Origin: Pseudomonadota bacterium
GTDB lineage: Bacteria > Pseudomonadota > Alphaproteobacteria > Sphingomonadales > Sphingomonadaceae
Direction of reading: 5' to 3'
Length of the DNA stretch: 9,205 nt
Assembly: GCA_023424275.1 (NCBI GenBank)
Contig: JAFAED010000045.1
Location: forward strand, 1 to 9,205
Below, in pieces: positions 1-6,641 of this stretch (positions are counted from its first letter, which is position 1; every line of letters begins with the position of its first letter). Under the pieces are notes generated by a model that was not told where the DNA came from, made no database searches, and worked only from the letters and a program-made list of their open reading frames with translations. The position numbers and the translations under genes were made by a program.

Positions 1-239
1 TTCTCGACAATGTCGTGATAGACGGCTTGGAAGTCGGTGACGAGACCGCTCGGCCAGCGCGCGTGAAAGCGTTCTTTTCCCCCGACGCGGAAATCGAGCT
101 CGCGATCCAGCGTCTCGATATCCGAAGGCGCCTTGAACCACGCGCTCTTGGCTTCGAGGCTTTTATAGGCGGAAAATACGCGTTCGGGCTTGGCATTCAG
201 CACCCGCTCAATCGTGAAGGCGGCATTTGTAACGGTCAT
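1..239 (-). CDS. SRPBCC/AHSA1-family protein, 3' part off the left edge
   Basis: Partial gene: about 79 residues are visible and the C-terminal half lies outside the window. The visible N-terminus has the AHSA1/SRPBCC (START-like helix-grip) pattern: FTIERVLNAKPERVFSAY at the start, an E-A-K-x-x-W-F step near residues 30-36, then a beta-rich stretch with F-R-V-G-G. Family members are small proteins that bind hydrophobic ligands in a cavity, and many are encoded beside an ArsR-type regulator, as here. The start codon overlaps the stop of the upstream regulator in an ATGA (236-239). A GGGGAG Shine-Dalgarno (248-253) sits 8 nt upstream, so the start is well supported and the pair is probably translationally coupled. 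The ligand and actual role are unknown. Stress-linked Hsp90 activation is a property of eukaryotic Aha1 and should not be assumed. Confidence 0.88.
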   Translation of the reverse strand, partial: MTVTNAAFTIERVLNAKPERVFSAYKSLEAKSAWFKAPSDIETLDRELDFRVGGKERFHARWPSGLVTDFQAVYHDIVE

Positions 240-583
240 CTCTCATTCTCCCCGGGCGCGGGGCCGGCCAGATAGGCGTCCAGCTGATCATATTGCTGCT
301 CCCAGAAGCGCTTGCGCTCGGCCATCCATCGCTCGATATCGGCCATCGCTCGCATTTCGAGCACACAAGTGCGCACACGGCCCACCTTCTCGCTTTTCAC
401 GAGCCCCGCTTCTTCCAGTATCTTCAGATGCTGCACGACCGCCGACAACGTCATCGGCATCGGCCTAGCGAGATCGCTCACCGACGCCGGTCCGCGGCTC
501 AGCCGATCGACCATCGCCCTCCGCCCCGAATCTGCCAGCGCGTGAAATATGAGATCGAGAGGTTCGGCGTGATTCTGAAGCAT
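236..583 (-). CDS. ArsR-family winged-helix transcriptional regulator
   Basis: A 115-residue protein of normal length for ArsR/SmtB regulators. It starts with the typical L-I-F-H-A-L-A-D-x-x-R-R helix (residues 10-22). A helix-turn-helix follows at about 34-62 (SVSDLARPMPMTLSAVVQHLKILEEAGLV), then a wing (V-G-R-V-R-T-C-V-L) at about 68-76. The C-terminal helix is rich in W, F and charged residues (ERWMAERKRFWEQQYDQL), as in the ArsR group paired with SRPBCC proteins. The single cysteine (Cys73) is in the wing, and no metal-binding CxC or His-rich motif is seen, so metal sensing is unlikely. It forms a two-gene operon with the AHSA1 gene (4-bp overlap) and probably represses its own promoter; the inducer is unknown. 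No Shine-Dalgarno lies ahead of the ATG at 583, which fits a leaderless or near-leaderless transcript from the promoter at 592-619. Confidence 0.93.
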   Translation of the reverse strand: MLQNHAEPLDLIFHALADSGRRAMVDRLSRGPASVSDLARPMPMTLSAVVQHLKILEEAGLVKSEKVGRVRTCVLEMRAMADIERWMAERKRFWEQQYDQLDAYLAGPAPGENER

Positions 584-591
584 GTGCTAAA

Positions 592-619
592 CTAATAGGG
601 CCGGAGCGTTTATAGTCAA
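592..619 (-). promoter_or_regulatory. Candidate sigma-70-type promoter of the ArsR-AHSA1 operon
   Basis: On the minus strand a TTGACT -35-like hexamer (614-619) is followed after 16 nt by a TATTAG -10-like hexamer (592-597). The expected transcription start, about 585-586, falls only 2-3 nt before the ATG of the regulator gene at 583. The transcript would therefore be essentially leaderless, which agrees with the lack of a Shine-Dalgarno. The match is 5 of 6 to the -35 and 4 of 6 to the -10 consensus. An operator would be expected to overlap this site, but no convincing palindrome is seen inside it. Confidence 0.45.
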
Positions 620-656
620 GCGGATACTTAAGTGATGCATCTTTTCCTTAAACGCT
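605..656. repeat. 8-bp inverted repeat upstream of the ArsR gene
   Basis: AGCGTTTA at 605-612 is matched by its exact reverse complement TAAACGCT at 649-656, with 36 nt between. The perfect 8-bp palindrome ACTTAAGT (626-633) lies in the middle. The left arm sits in the spacer of the candidate ArsR promoter, adjacent to its -35 box. It could be a bound regulatory site, but an 8-bp match over this distance can also be chance. Confidence 0.25.
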
Positions 657-823
657 ATGGCCCGGCGGCTTGCCCAGTCCTTGAGCCTCGAGCCATACCC
701 CCAGCGCTTCCGCCACATGGCGCGCGGCGCCATTCGAACCGACGGGGGGACGCGTCTCGGCTATGGCAGTTTCGGGGCCACCCGTTCTCGGGCCGTGACC
801 GGGGTATGCGGACGAAGCATGCC

Positions 824-943
824 TCATAGCCCAGCCCGAACCGTCGCCACGATGTCCCGGATGGCAACGATCGCGGCCTCCGGTCGATCGAGCGGAATGA
901 AATGGCCCATATTGGGCTCGATGCGATGCTGGCCGCGTGTCGA
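824..943 (-). pseudogene. C-terminal remnant of an alpha/beta hydrolase gene
   Basis: The minus strand is open for 39 codons between two stops (TGA at 944-946 and TGA at 824-826) and reads HRIEPNMGHFIPLDRPEAA followed by a helix ending IRDIVATVRAGL. This is the typical last segment of an alpha/beta hydrolase: the catalytic-His motif G-H-F-(I/L)-P-L-x-x-P-E-A, then the C-terminal helix. There is no start codon, no nucleophile elbow and no ribosome binding site. The upstream part of the gene has been lost or replaced by leuD sequence, whose stop lies only 26 nt away. It therefore looks like a degraded fragment left by a past rearrangement. It is unrelated in sequence to the tail of the intact hydrolase at 4309-5433 ([12 protein letters not shown]), so it is not a duplicate of that gene. 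Confidence 0.6.
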
Positions 944-969
944 TCAAGACGCTTCGCGAGATTGTGGAT

Positions 970-1578
970 TCAATCTTTCAACCAATATCGCTCTTCAGCA
1001 TCCAACAACTCATACCGATGAATTTCGGCTTCGAACTGAAGCGTCTCGCCGATGGAATCCAGCCCTTTCAGCATTTTATTCTTTAGGCCCGGATCAATCT
1101 CGAAATGATATTTTTCCGTTGAAGGGAGAGAAATGGATTGATCTACGAGATCGACGCAAATCACGGAAGGAGCGGCCTGCGCAATTCGCAGAAGCTCCTG
1201 CACTTCACCTGCTTTGAGAATGACCGGCAGCAAGCCGTTCTGAAAGCAATTATCGTAGAAGATGTCAGCGAAGCTCGTCGATATGATGCAGCGGATTCCG
1301 AAATCCATGAGCGCCCATGGCGCATGCTCGCGGCTTGAACCACAGCCGAAATTGTCGCCCGCGACCAAGATTCCGGCCCCGGCATATTCGGGGCGATTCA
1401 AAACGAACTCGGGTCTTTCCTTCCCATTTTCATCGAACCGGAACTGGTAAAACAGCCCCTCGCCCAGCCCCTCGCGTGTGACCGTCGTCAGATAGCGCGC
1501 GGGGATGATCTGGTCGGTGTCGATATTGGCGCTGGGCAGTGCGACAATCTTGCTTTCCAGATAGGAAAAGGCCTTCAT
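970..1578 (-). CDS. leuD: LeuD-type hydro-lyase small subunit (isopropylmalate isomerase family)
   Basis: A 202-residue protein, the normal length for LeuD. It carries the family signatures [12 protein letters not shown] (19-30), the swivelling-domain motif [15 protein letters not shown] (76-90), and [17 protein letters not shown] (102-118). With LeuC it forms the dehydratase that interconverts 2- and 3-isopropylmalate through an alkene intermediate. Close relatives hydrate maleate or citraconate, so the substrate is not fixed by sequence. Its ATG overlaps the leuC stop in an ATGA (1575-1578), and a GGGAG (1587-1591) lies 8 nt upstream. An in-frame extension further upstream is only a shadow of leuC. 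The 3' half is clearly less GC-rich (about 46% counted over 961-1260) than the 5' half and neighbours. The placement in a catabolic cluster rather than beside leuB suggests an accessory copy. Confidence 0.92.
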   Translation of the reverse strand: MKAFSYLESKIVALPSANIDTDQIIPARYLTTVTREGLGEGLFYQFRFDENGKERPEFVLNRPEYAGAGILVAGDNFGCGSSREHAPWALMDFGIRCIISTSFADIFYDNCFQNGLLPVILKAGEVQELLRIAQAAPSVICVDLVDQSISLPSTEKYHFEIDPGLKNKMLKGLDSIGETLQFEAEIHRYELLDAEERYWLKD

Positions 1579-3041
1579 TGGAGGAACTCCCGGAAATCGA
1601 CGATCGAGCCGGCCAGCGCGGCCGCTGCGGCCATGACGGGGCTGGCGAGGTGCGTTCGTCCCCCCGGTCCCTGCCGACCCTCGAAATTGCGGTTGGACGT
1701 CGAGATACAGCGCTGGCCGGGCAGCAGCTTGTCGGGATTCATGCCGAGACACATCGAGCAGCCGGGTTCGCGCCATTCGAAGCCCGACGCCTTGAATATC
1801 GTGTCGAGCCCTTCCTGTTCGGCGCGCGCGCGAACAAGCCCCGAACCGGGAACGACCATGGCGCGAACGCCCGGCGCGACGCGCCGTCCCGAGCGCAGGA
1901 TTTGGGCGGCCGCGCGCAGATCTTCGATCCGGCTGTTCGTGCACGAGCCGATGAACACGACGTCGATTTTGACGCCCGCGATCGGCTGGCCGGCCCGGAG
2001 GTCCATATATTCCAGCGCGCGTTCGGCCGAAGCACGCTTGTCGGGACTGGCGAACTCGGCCGGTGCCGGTACGGTCGCGGTAATCGGAATGACATCTTCC
2101 GGGCTGGTGCCCCAGGTGATCAGCGGGGGGATTTCGCCGGCATCGATTTCCAGCTCGCGATCCCAATGCGCGCCCTCGTCCGAATAGAGCGTCTTCCAAT
2201 GTCGCAGTGCGGCGTCCCATGCCGCGCCGCTCGGCGCCGAAGGCCGGCCCTGAAGATAGGCGAAGGTGGTCTCGTCGGGCGCGACGATTCCAGCGCGCGC
2301 GCCCCCCTCGATCGTCATGTTGCACAGCGTCATTCGCCCTTCCATCGAAAGGGCGCGAATGGCGGAACCGCAATATTCGATGACGTGTCCGGTCCCGCCG
2401 CCGGTCCCGATTCTGGAAATGACGGCCAGCGCAAATTCTTTTGCGCCGATACCCGGCCCCGGTTGTCCCTCGATACGGACGCGAAAATTCCTGGCTTTTT
2501 TCAGGCGGAGTGTCTGGGTTGCCAGGACATGCTCCACCTGCGACGTACCGATGCCGATCGCCAAGGCGCCGAACGCGCCATGGGTCGATGTGTGCGAATC
2601 GCCGCAGACGATGGTCATCCCAGGCTGCGTCCTGCCCTGTTCCGGCCCGACGACATGCACGATGCCGTTGCGTGCGTCGCCCATCGGGAAAAACTCGATG
2701 GCATTGGTGCGCGTATTCTTTTCCAGCACCTCCATCTGTAATCGTGCTGCGGGATCCGCCACTCCCGCAAGACCGAGCGACTGCCCTTCGGTCGGCGTAT
2801 TGTGATCCGCGATAGCCAGGCTACGGTCGGGCCGACGCACCTTCAACTTTCGCTGGTCCAGCGCGGAAAATGCCTGCGCGGTCGTGATTTCGGTCAGCAG
2901 GTGGAAATCGATATAGACGATCGTTTCGCCATTATGGTCGACGACATGATGCGCGTCCCATATCTTGTCGTGAAGCGTACGCGGCCGCTCGGCCGGTAGG
3001 GATTGGCCCGTCTGCGGCGGCTCCGTTGCAGATTGCGTCAT
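1575..3041 (-). CDS. leuC: LeuC-type hydro-lyase large subunit with [4Fe-4S] cluster
   Basis: A 488-residue aconitase-superfamily protein with a full LeuC layout. It has [21 protein letters not shown] at 148-167, a substrate/cluster region at 210-260 ([22 protein letters not shown]), and G-S-C-T-N at 365-369. [13 protein letters not shown] spans 425-437. Cys367, Cys428 and Cys431 are the expected cluster ligands. It partners the product of the next gene. The chosen ATG (3041) has an AGGGGA site 7 nt upstream. A GTG at 3068 would add nine residues and overlap the preceding stop as GTGA, but it lacks a comparable site. The N-terminus is about 15-20 residues longer than E. coli LeuC, and the early region ([10 protein letters not shown] in place of the common xMDHNxxT) is somewhat divergent. 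This fits a paralog that may act on maleate, citraconate or another 2-substituted diacid; leucine biosynthesis remains possible. Confidence 0.93.
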   Translation of the reverse strand: MTQSATEPPQTGQSLPAERPRTLHDKIWDAHHVVDHNGETIVYIDFHLLTEITTAQAFSALDQRKLKVRRPDRSLAIADHNTPTEGQSLGLAGVADPAARLQMEVLEKNTRTNAIEFFPMGDARNGIVHVVGPEQGRTQPGMTIVCGDSHTSTHGAFGALAIGIGTSQVEHVLATQTLRLKKARNFRVRIEGQPGPGIGAKEFALAVISRIGTGGGTGHVIEYCGSAIRALSMEGRMTLCNMTIEGGARAGIVAPDETTFAYLQGRPSAPSGAAWDAALRHWKTLYSDEGAHWDRELEIDAGEIPPLITWGTSPEDVIPITATVPAPAEFASPDKRASAERALEYMDLRAGQPIAGVKIDVVFIGSCTNSRIEDLRAAAQILRSGRRVAPGVRAMVVPGSGLVRARAEQEGLDTIFKASGFEWREPGCSMCLGMNPDKLLPGQRCISTSNRNFEGRQGPGGRTHLASPVMAAAAALAGSIVDFREFLQ

Positions 3042-3048
3042 CGCGATG

Positions 3049-3054
3049 TCCCCT
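3049..3054 (-). promoter_or_regulatory. Ribosome binding site that decides the leuC start
   Basis: AGGGGA on the minus strand, 7 nt before the ATG at 3041. It supports this ATG over the in-frame GTG at 3066-3068, which overlaps the stop of the reductase gene. Confidence 0.6.
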
Positions 3055-3064
3055 GGGTTATGGC

Positions 3065-4288
3065 TCACGAAAGGACCAAGTCCTTCAGCGGCTTGTTTAT
3101 ATCGGCGAGTTGCTCGGGTGTTGCGACGAGGCCTGCGGTGACGATCATCCGCCCCTGGACATAATCCTTGGTGGCGTTGACGCAGTCGAGCGCGATGACC
3201 TTGCCGGCCTTCAAATAGACGACCGAGAAGCTGCGGTTTGCGGGATCGCCGCGCAGCACCGCCTGATCATGCCCGGTCGAAAGCCCTGCGGTCTGGAGCT
3301 TGAGGTCATACTGGTTCGACCAGAACCAGGGGATCGCATGATAGGGTGCTTCGTCACCGACGATGCCCTTGGCGACGACATTCGCCTGGTCGTTGGCATT
3401 CTGCACCGATTCCAGCCGGATCTCGGCTCCCTCGGCGAAGTCATTAACATGCGATGCGCAGTCGCCGATCGCATAGACGTCGGGCAGGCTCGTCTTGCAC
3501 AGGCGATCGACGCGCACCCCGTTGGCGCAATCGGCACCCGCGGCGATCAGCGGCTCGACTGCGGGCACGATACCGATGCCGACGATGACCAGATCGGCGG
3601 GGATGACCTCGCCGTCCGAGAGACGCACGCCAGTGACGCGGGTATCGCCCTCGATCGCATCGACGCACACGCCGAGGTGCAACTCGACGCCATGATCGCG
3701 GTGCTCCTTCTCGTAGAAGCGCGACAGATCCTCGCCCGCGACGCGCGCGAGCACGCGGTTCTGTGCCTCGAGCAGCACGACCTTCTTGCCCGCCTTGTTG
3801 AGCACCGCCGCCGCCTCGAGCCCGATATAGCCGCCGCCGACGACGACGATCTGGCCGGCGGTTTCCGACGCCGCCTTCATCGCGTCGGCATCGGCGCGCG
3901 TGCGCACACCCTGCACGCCCGGCAGGTCGCCGCCCGGGATCGGCAGCATGCGCGGATGCCCGCCTGTCGCCCAGACGAGCTTGCCATAGCCGATCGTCTC
4001 GCCGCCGTCGGTCGTGACCTCATGCGCCGCCGGATCGACCGACACGACGCGCTTGCCCAGCAGCATCGTCACCTCGCGCTCGTCCCAATATTTGGCGGGG
4101 CGCAGCTGGATGCGTTCGAATTCCTTCTCGCCCGCGAAATATTCCTTCGACAAGGGCGGGCGTTCGTAGGGGAGCTCGGGTTCTTCGCCGATGATCGCGA
4201 TGCTGCCCGCAAACTTCTGCGTCCGAAGCATCACCGCAACCTGTGCGCCACCGTGACCCGCTCCCACAATCAATATATCGAAGTTCAT
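3065..4288 (-). CDS. FAD/NADH-dependent ferredoxin reductase (Rieske/P450-type)
   Basis: A 407-residue flavoprotein of the putidaredoxin reductase/RedA2 family, which passes electrons from NADH to a small [2Fe-2S] ferredoxin serving a ring-hydroxylating oxygenase or P450. Visible are the FAD-binding G-A-G-H-G-G-A (9-15) and the conserved [11 protein letters not shown] (40-50). A second dinucleotide fold has [14 protein letters not shown] (148-161) with Glu174 at the end of the second strand, which usually means NADH preference. The FAD-ribityl motif Y-A-I-G-D-C-A (272-278) and the C-terminal reductase domain ([13 protein letters not shown], 320-332) are also present. It is complete. It starts 20 nt after the hydrolase stop without an obvious Shine-Dalgarno, so coupling is likely. 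No ferredoxin or oxygenase gene is visible, so its partner lies elsewhere. Confidence 0.93.
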   Translation of the reverse strand: MNFDILIVGAGHGGAQVAVMLRTQKFAGSIAIIGEEPELPYERPPLSKEYFAGEKEFERIQLRPAKYWDEREVTMLLGKRVVSVDPAAHEVTTDGGETIGYGKLVWATGGHPRMLPIPGGDLPGVQGVRTRADADAMKAASETAGQIVVVGGGYIGLEAAAVLNKAGKKVVLLEAQNRVLARVAGEDLSRFYEKEHRDHGVELHLGVCVDAIEGDTRVTGVRLSDGEVIPADLVIVGIGIVPAVEPLIAAGADCANGVRVDRLCKTSLPDVYAIGDCASHVNDFAEGAEIRLESVQNANDQANVVAKGIVGDEAPYHAIPWFWSNQYDLKLQTAGLSTGHDQAVLRGDPANRSFSVVYLKAGKVIALDCVNATKDYVQGRMIVTAGLVATPEQLADINKPLKDLVLS

Positions 4289-4308
4289 CGTCCGGGCCGG
4301 CGACGCAT

Positions 4309-5433
4309 TCAGACCGCAAAGCCCGACGCGAGAATATCCGCCGCCTGCCTCAAATGGTCGGCGTCCTTCAGATAATGGTCGGCACCCTTGATCGAGAAAA
4401 ACGTGGCCGTGCCGGCCTGCCGACTGCCGATCGCATCGCGCCAGATCCGCGTCGTGCTGGGAAAGGTCGACGCGTCGCCGCCAAGCTCCACATATCGAAC
4501 CGGCACGCTGGTTCGCGCGACATTCGCCGGACCGTCGGCGTTCGAGCAGGACGCCCACTGGCTGAGAAAGGCCGTCAAGCAGGTATAGCGACCGATTGCA
4601 TTGGCGGCATTATTGACCTCCGGCGCATTGCCCCAGATACCGCCGGCGTGGCGGTCGTTCGCATCGAGGCGAAGGTCCATGAAGCGCGGGTCGGCAAAGG
4701 TCCGATGCACGACAAAGGCTTCGTCGGCCGACGGATCGTTCGCGCGGAGCAGCGCCAGCCGCGCGCGCACCCCGGCCTCGAGCCGGTCGTACCGCAGGCG
4801 CTGGGCGGAGCGATAGCGATCGAGAAACTCGTCGGAATAGGGCGGGCCGTTCGCTGCATCATACATGTCCAGCGCGGGATCGCGGCTCGCCCCATCGCTC
4901 TCGTCGGTGAGCGATGGATCGATCCAGTCGAGCAGGAGGCGCGACCGGCCGAGATGCGCGGCGATCAGCGACAGGCTGTCCGCCGGCGGCAGGTCGTCGG
5001 GCGACAGCGACACGGCGTCGCCCGCGGGCGTCTCGGTAATTGTCAGCCCCTCCGCCTGCGCCTGATAGAAGCAGGCAAGTGCGGCACCGCCGGAAAATCC
5101 GACCAGATGAACATGTCCATATCCGCGCGCACGCAGCCAGCGGACACCCGCACCGATGTCCTGGATCGCCTTTTCCATGATCAGCGCGGCGTCGTTGTTC
5201 ATGAAACGTGTATTGAGGCCGAGCGCGGCAACACCCCTGTCGGCCAGCGGGGAGAGGAGCGGGTGGCCGAGGAAGCTATTCGTCGGATGCGCGATCAACG
5301 CCGCTGTTCGGGTCGGCGCGTCGGGTTCGACCAATGCACCGAGAATCCGGGGCTTCATCCGGGTGATACCCGACTGGGTTTCGGACATGCCAACAACCGG
5401 AATGTCGATCTCGACGATCGTCCTACGCGGCAT
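4309..5433 (-). CDS. Alpha/beta hydrolase, catabolic cluster member of unknown substrate
   Basis: A 374-residue alpha/beta hydrolase fold protein. The N-terminal strand and oxyanion region reads [10 protein letters not shown] (about 44-53). The nucleophile elbow is L-V-G-F-S-G-G-A (110-117), giving Ser114 as nucleophile, and G-A-D-H-Y-L (350-355) gives His353 as catalytic base. The acid residue is not certain. Between them lies a long insert (about 125-290) forming a large lid, longer than in simple esterases. No signal peptide is seen, so it is cytoplasmic. The start has a strong CGGAGG site (5440-5445) 6 nt upstream. Its place after a homogentisate dioxygenase and before leuCD suggests hydrolysis of a ring-cleavage product or a CoA/ester intermediate, but the sequence does not show the substrate. 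It is not a fumarylacetoacetase by family. The first 11 nt overlap the end of a possible leader ORF. Confidence 0.87.
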   Translation of the reverse strand: MPRRTIVEIDIPVVGMSETQSGITRMKPRILGALVEPDAPTRTAALIAHPTNSFLGHPLLSPLADRGVAALGLNTRFMNNDAALIMEKAIQDIGAGVRWLRARGYGHVHLVGFSGGAALACFYQAQAEGLTITETPAGDAVSLSPDDLPPADSLSLIAAHLGRSRLLLDWIDPSLTDESDGASRDPALDMYDAANGPPYSDEFLDRYRSAQRLRYDRLEAGVRARLALLRANDPSADEAFVVHRTFADPRFMDLRLDANDRHAGGIWGNAPEVNNAANAIGRYTCLTAFLSQWASCSNADGPANVARTSVPVRYVELGGDASTFPSTTRIWRDAIGSRQAGTATFFSIKGADHYLKDADHLRQAADILASGFAV

Positions 5434-5461
5434 GGCGCGCCTCCGGTCGCGATAGCATCAT
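5423..5461 (-). CDS. Possible 12-codon leader ORF upstream of the alpha/beta hydrolase
   Basis: Reads [12 protein letters not shown] and stops at a TAG (5423-5425), 11 nt inside the hydrolase gene. It has its own strong Shine-Dalgarno, AGGAGAGG (5471-5478), 9 nt before the first of two consecutive ATGs. Its coding sequence contains the CGGAGG of the hydrolase. Ribosomes translating it would pass over the hydrolase start region and terminate just beyond it, an arrangement typical of translational coupling. It is far too short to compare with any family, and the AGGAGAGG could alternatively be incidental. Confidence 0.35.
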   Translation of the reverse strand: MMLSRPEARHAA

Positions 5462-5561
5462 GACGGCAAACCTCTCCTACAACCTTGCGTTTGGCTTAAA
5501 CCGACCGAATTGGCCCGCCTGTCCTCTGCGATGAGGACGCAGCTTCAGCTTTGACTACGGC
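5434..5561 (-). promoter_or_regulatory. Intergenic leader between enolase and hydrolase genes
   Basis: This is the only sizeable gap (128 nt) inside the catabolic cluster. In transcription order it holds a perfect 6-bp hairpin GTCCTC-N6-GAGGAC (5521-5538) with no T-run after it. Next comes an imperfect 14-bp palindrome (5491-5504, TTGGCTTAAACCGA on the plus strand, 10 of 14 positions symmetric). The AGGAGAGG site and leader ORF follow. No good -35/-10 pair is recognised. The gap may hold an internal regulatory point, or be a simple spacer in one long transcript. Confidence 0.3.
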
Positions 5562-6641
5562 TCAACAGCGTCTCCGGAATTCTTCCATCGCATGGCCCGT
5601 CGGACGAAGGCCGTGTCCCGGCCGGTTTGTCGCGCGCATCCGTCCGCCCCGGACCTCCGGCCAGCCATCAAACAATGGCTCGATCAGGGGAAATTCCTCG
5701 AGCATGGTCAGCGCGGGGCAAGCCGATGCCAATTGGACGAACAGTCCCGGCAGGAAATGCGGCGACACCTTCACCCCGAACAATTCCGCAGCGCGCGCGG
5801 AACGCAGGCACGGGGTCAGCCCGCCCATCATTGCGAGGTCAGGCTGGAACAGCGAGAGCAGGCGTTCCTTCAAAACGGGGAGCAGCAGCAGGTCGTCCTG
5901 AAAATGTTCTCCGCCTGCGATCGCCACCGTCGACGCGCGGGCAAGCCGGCGCAGACCGTCGAGATCGCTCGCAGGCAGCGGTTCTTCCAGATAGTCCAGC
6001 CCCGATCGGATCGCATCGCGCGCCAGCGCCATCGCCTGCGGCAGATCGAGTTTTTCATTGGCATCGCCAAGCAACAGCGCATCGGGCCCGATCGCCGCGC
6101 GCACCCGTTGCAGGAGCAAAAGATCTGCAGACCGGCCGGCCAGCCGGGGCTTGACCCCGCAATAGCCGGCGGTGATCGCAGCCATGGCATGTTCGGCCGC
6201 CTCGTCGGGATCTTGTCCGGGCGTAAAGCCGGACGATGCATAGACCGGACGATCGTCTTCGTTACCGCCCAACAAGGCGGCGATGGACCGGCCGTGCACC
6301 TTGCCCCACAAATCCCACAACGCGACATCGATCGCGGCCAGACCGACGAGGTTGGGTCCGCCACCCGTGCGATTGAACCCGGCGACGGCGCAGCGCCACG
6401 CCGCCTCGGGATGCGGGACCGGCTTGCCGACAAGCACCGCCGCAGCATCGCGTGCCGCCGCAAGGCTGGCCCCGCGATGGCCGCGCAGGACATAGCTGAA
6501 TCCCCAGGCTTCCAGTCCGTCGTTCGTCTCGATACGGGCCAGAATGACCTCGACCCCCGTAATCCCCGAACCGCCGCGCGCGCCACCCAGATCGAGGTAC
6601 ACGCATCCCGCTTGCGCGCCGGTGACGTGCGCCGACGTCAT
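5562..6641 (-). CDS. Enolase-superfamily enzyme, mandelate racemase-like subgroup
   Basis: A 359-residue protein with a complete enolase-superfamily layout. It has an N-terminal capping domain to about residue 125 (with L-A-A-I-D-V-A-L-W-D-L-W-G-K at 101-114) and then a (beta/alpha)7 barrel. Metal ligands are Asp193 (G-D-A-N-E), Glu219 (L-E-E-P) and Glu245 (G-G-E-H). A His295-Asp268 pair (S-P-H-F; Q-P-D-L-A) matches the His-Asp dyad of mandelate racemase. The second-strand base motif is Lys164-Pro-Arg166, that is K-x-R instead of K-x-K. Members abstract the alpha proton of a carboxylate and catalyse racemisation, acid-sugar dehydration or, in the related MLE group, cycloisomerisation; the substrate here cannot be read from sequence. 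The start ATG overlaps the stop of the preceding GST as ATGA (6638-6641) with no clear Shine-Dalgarno, implying translational coupling. All catalytic positions are occupied, so it should be active. Confidence 0.9.
   Translation of the reverse strand: MTSAHVTGAQAGCVYLDLGGARGGSGITGVEVILARIETNDGLEAWGFSYVLRGHRGASLAAARDAAAVLVGKPVPHPEAAWRCAVAGFNRTGGGPNLVGLAAIDVALWDLWGKVHGRSIAALLGGNEDDRPVYASSGFTPGQDPDEAAEHAMAAITAGYCGVKPRLAGRSADLLLLQRVRAAIGPDALLLGDANEKLDLPQAMALARDAIRSGLDYLEEPLPASDLDGLRRLARASTVAIAGGEHFQDDLLLLPVLKERLLSLFQPDLAMMGGLTPCLRSARAAELFGVKVSPHFLPGLFVQLASACPALTMLEEFPLIEPLFDGWPEVRGGRMRATNRPGHGLRPTGHAMEEFRRRC

Larger units (their letters stand above)
584..969. other. Gap without an intact gene between leuD and the ArsR operon
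   Basis: This 386-nt stretch separates two operons on the same strand. It contains the ArsR promoter at its left end and a decayed alpha/beta hydrolase 3' end (824-943). It also holds an unassigned reading frame fragment (about 654-792, minus strand). An 8-bp inverted repeat, AGCGTTTA (605-612) and TAAACGCT (649-656), flanks an 8-bp palindrome, ACTTAAGT (626-633). No GC-rich hairpin followed by a T-run is seen after leuD, so no intrinsic terminator can be called. Several overlapping ORFs exist on both strands, but none resembles a real protein over its length. Confidence 0.6.

Noticed and set aside
657..1217. 186-codon plus-strand open frame across the gap and leuD end
   Set aside because: It runs antisense through the 3' end of leuD and the decayed region, with no ribosome site or protein-like composition.
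970..2373. 467-codon minus-strand frame suggesting a fused, extended LeuD
   Set aside because: The first ~265 codons are out-of-frame leuC sequence. Real LeuD begins at the ATG at 1578, with a ribosome site and family-length product.
1539..2741. 400-codon open frame on the plus strand
   Set aside because: It lies opposite leuC and leuD, whose motifs and Fe-S cysteines are unambiguous on the minus strand.
3026..4375. 449-codon open frame on the plus strand
   Set aside because: It is antisense to the ferredoxin reductase. Its translation is Asp/Arg/His-rich with no domain pattern, an effect of high-GC codon bias on the opposite strand.
4243..5463. 406-codon open frame on the plus strand
   Set aside because: It lies opposite the alpha/beta hydrolase, has low-complexity Arg/Gly-rich translation, and has no ribosome site or recognisable fold.
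5521..5538. Hairpin as an intrinsic terminator after the enolase gene
   Set aside because: The stem is only 6 bp and the following sequence on the transcribed strand is GGCGGGCC-rich with no T-run.
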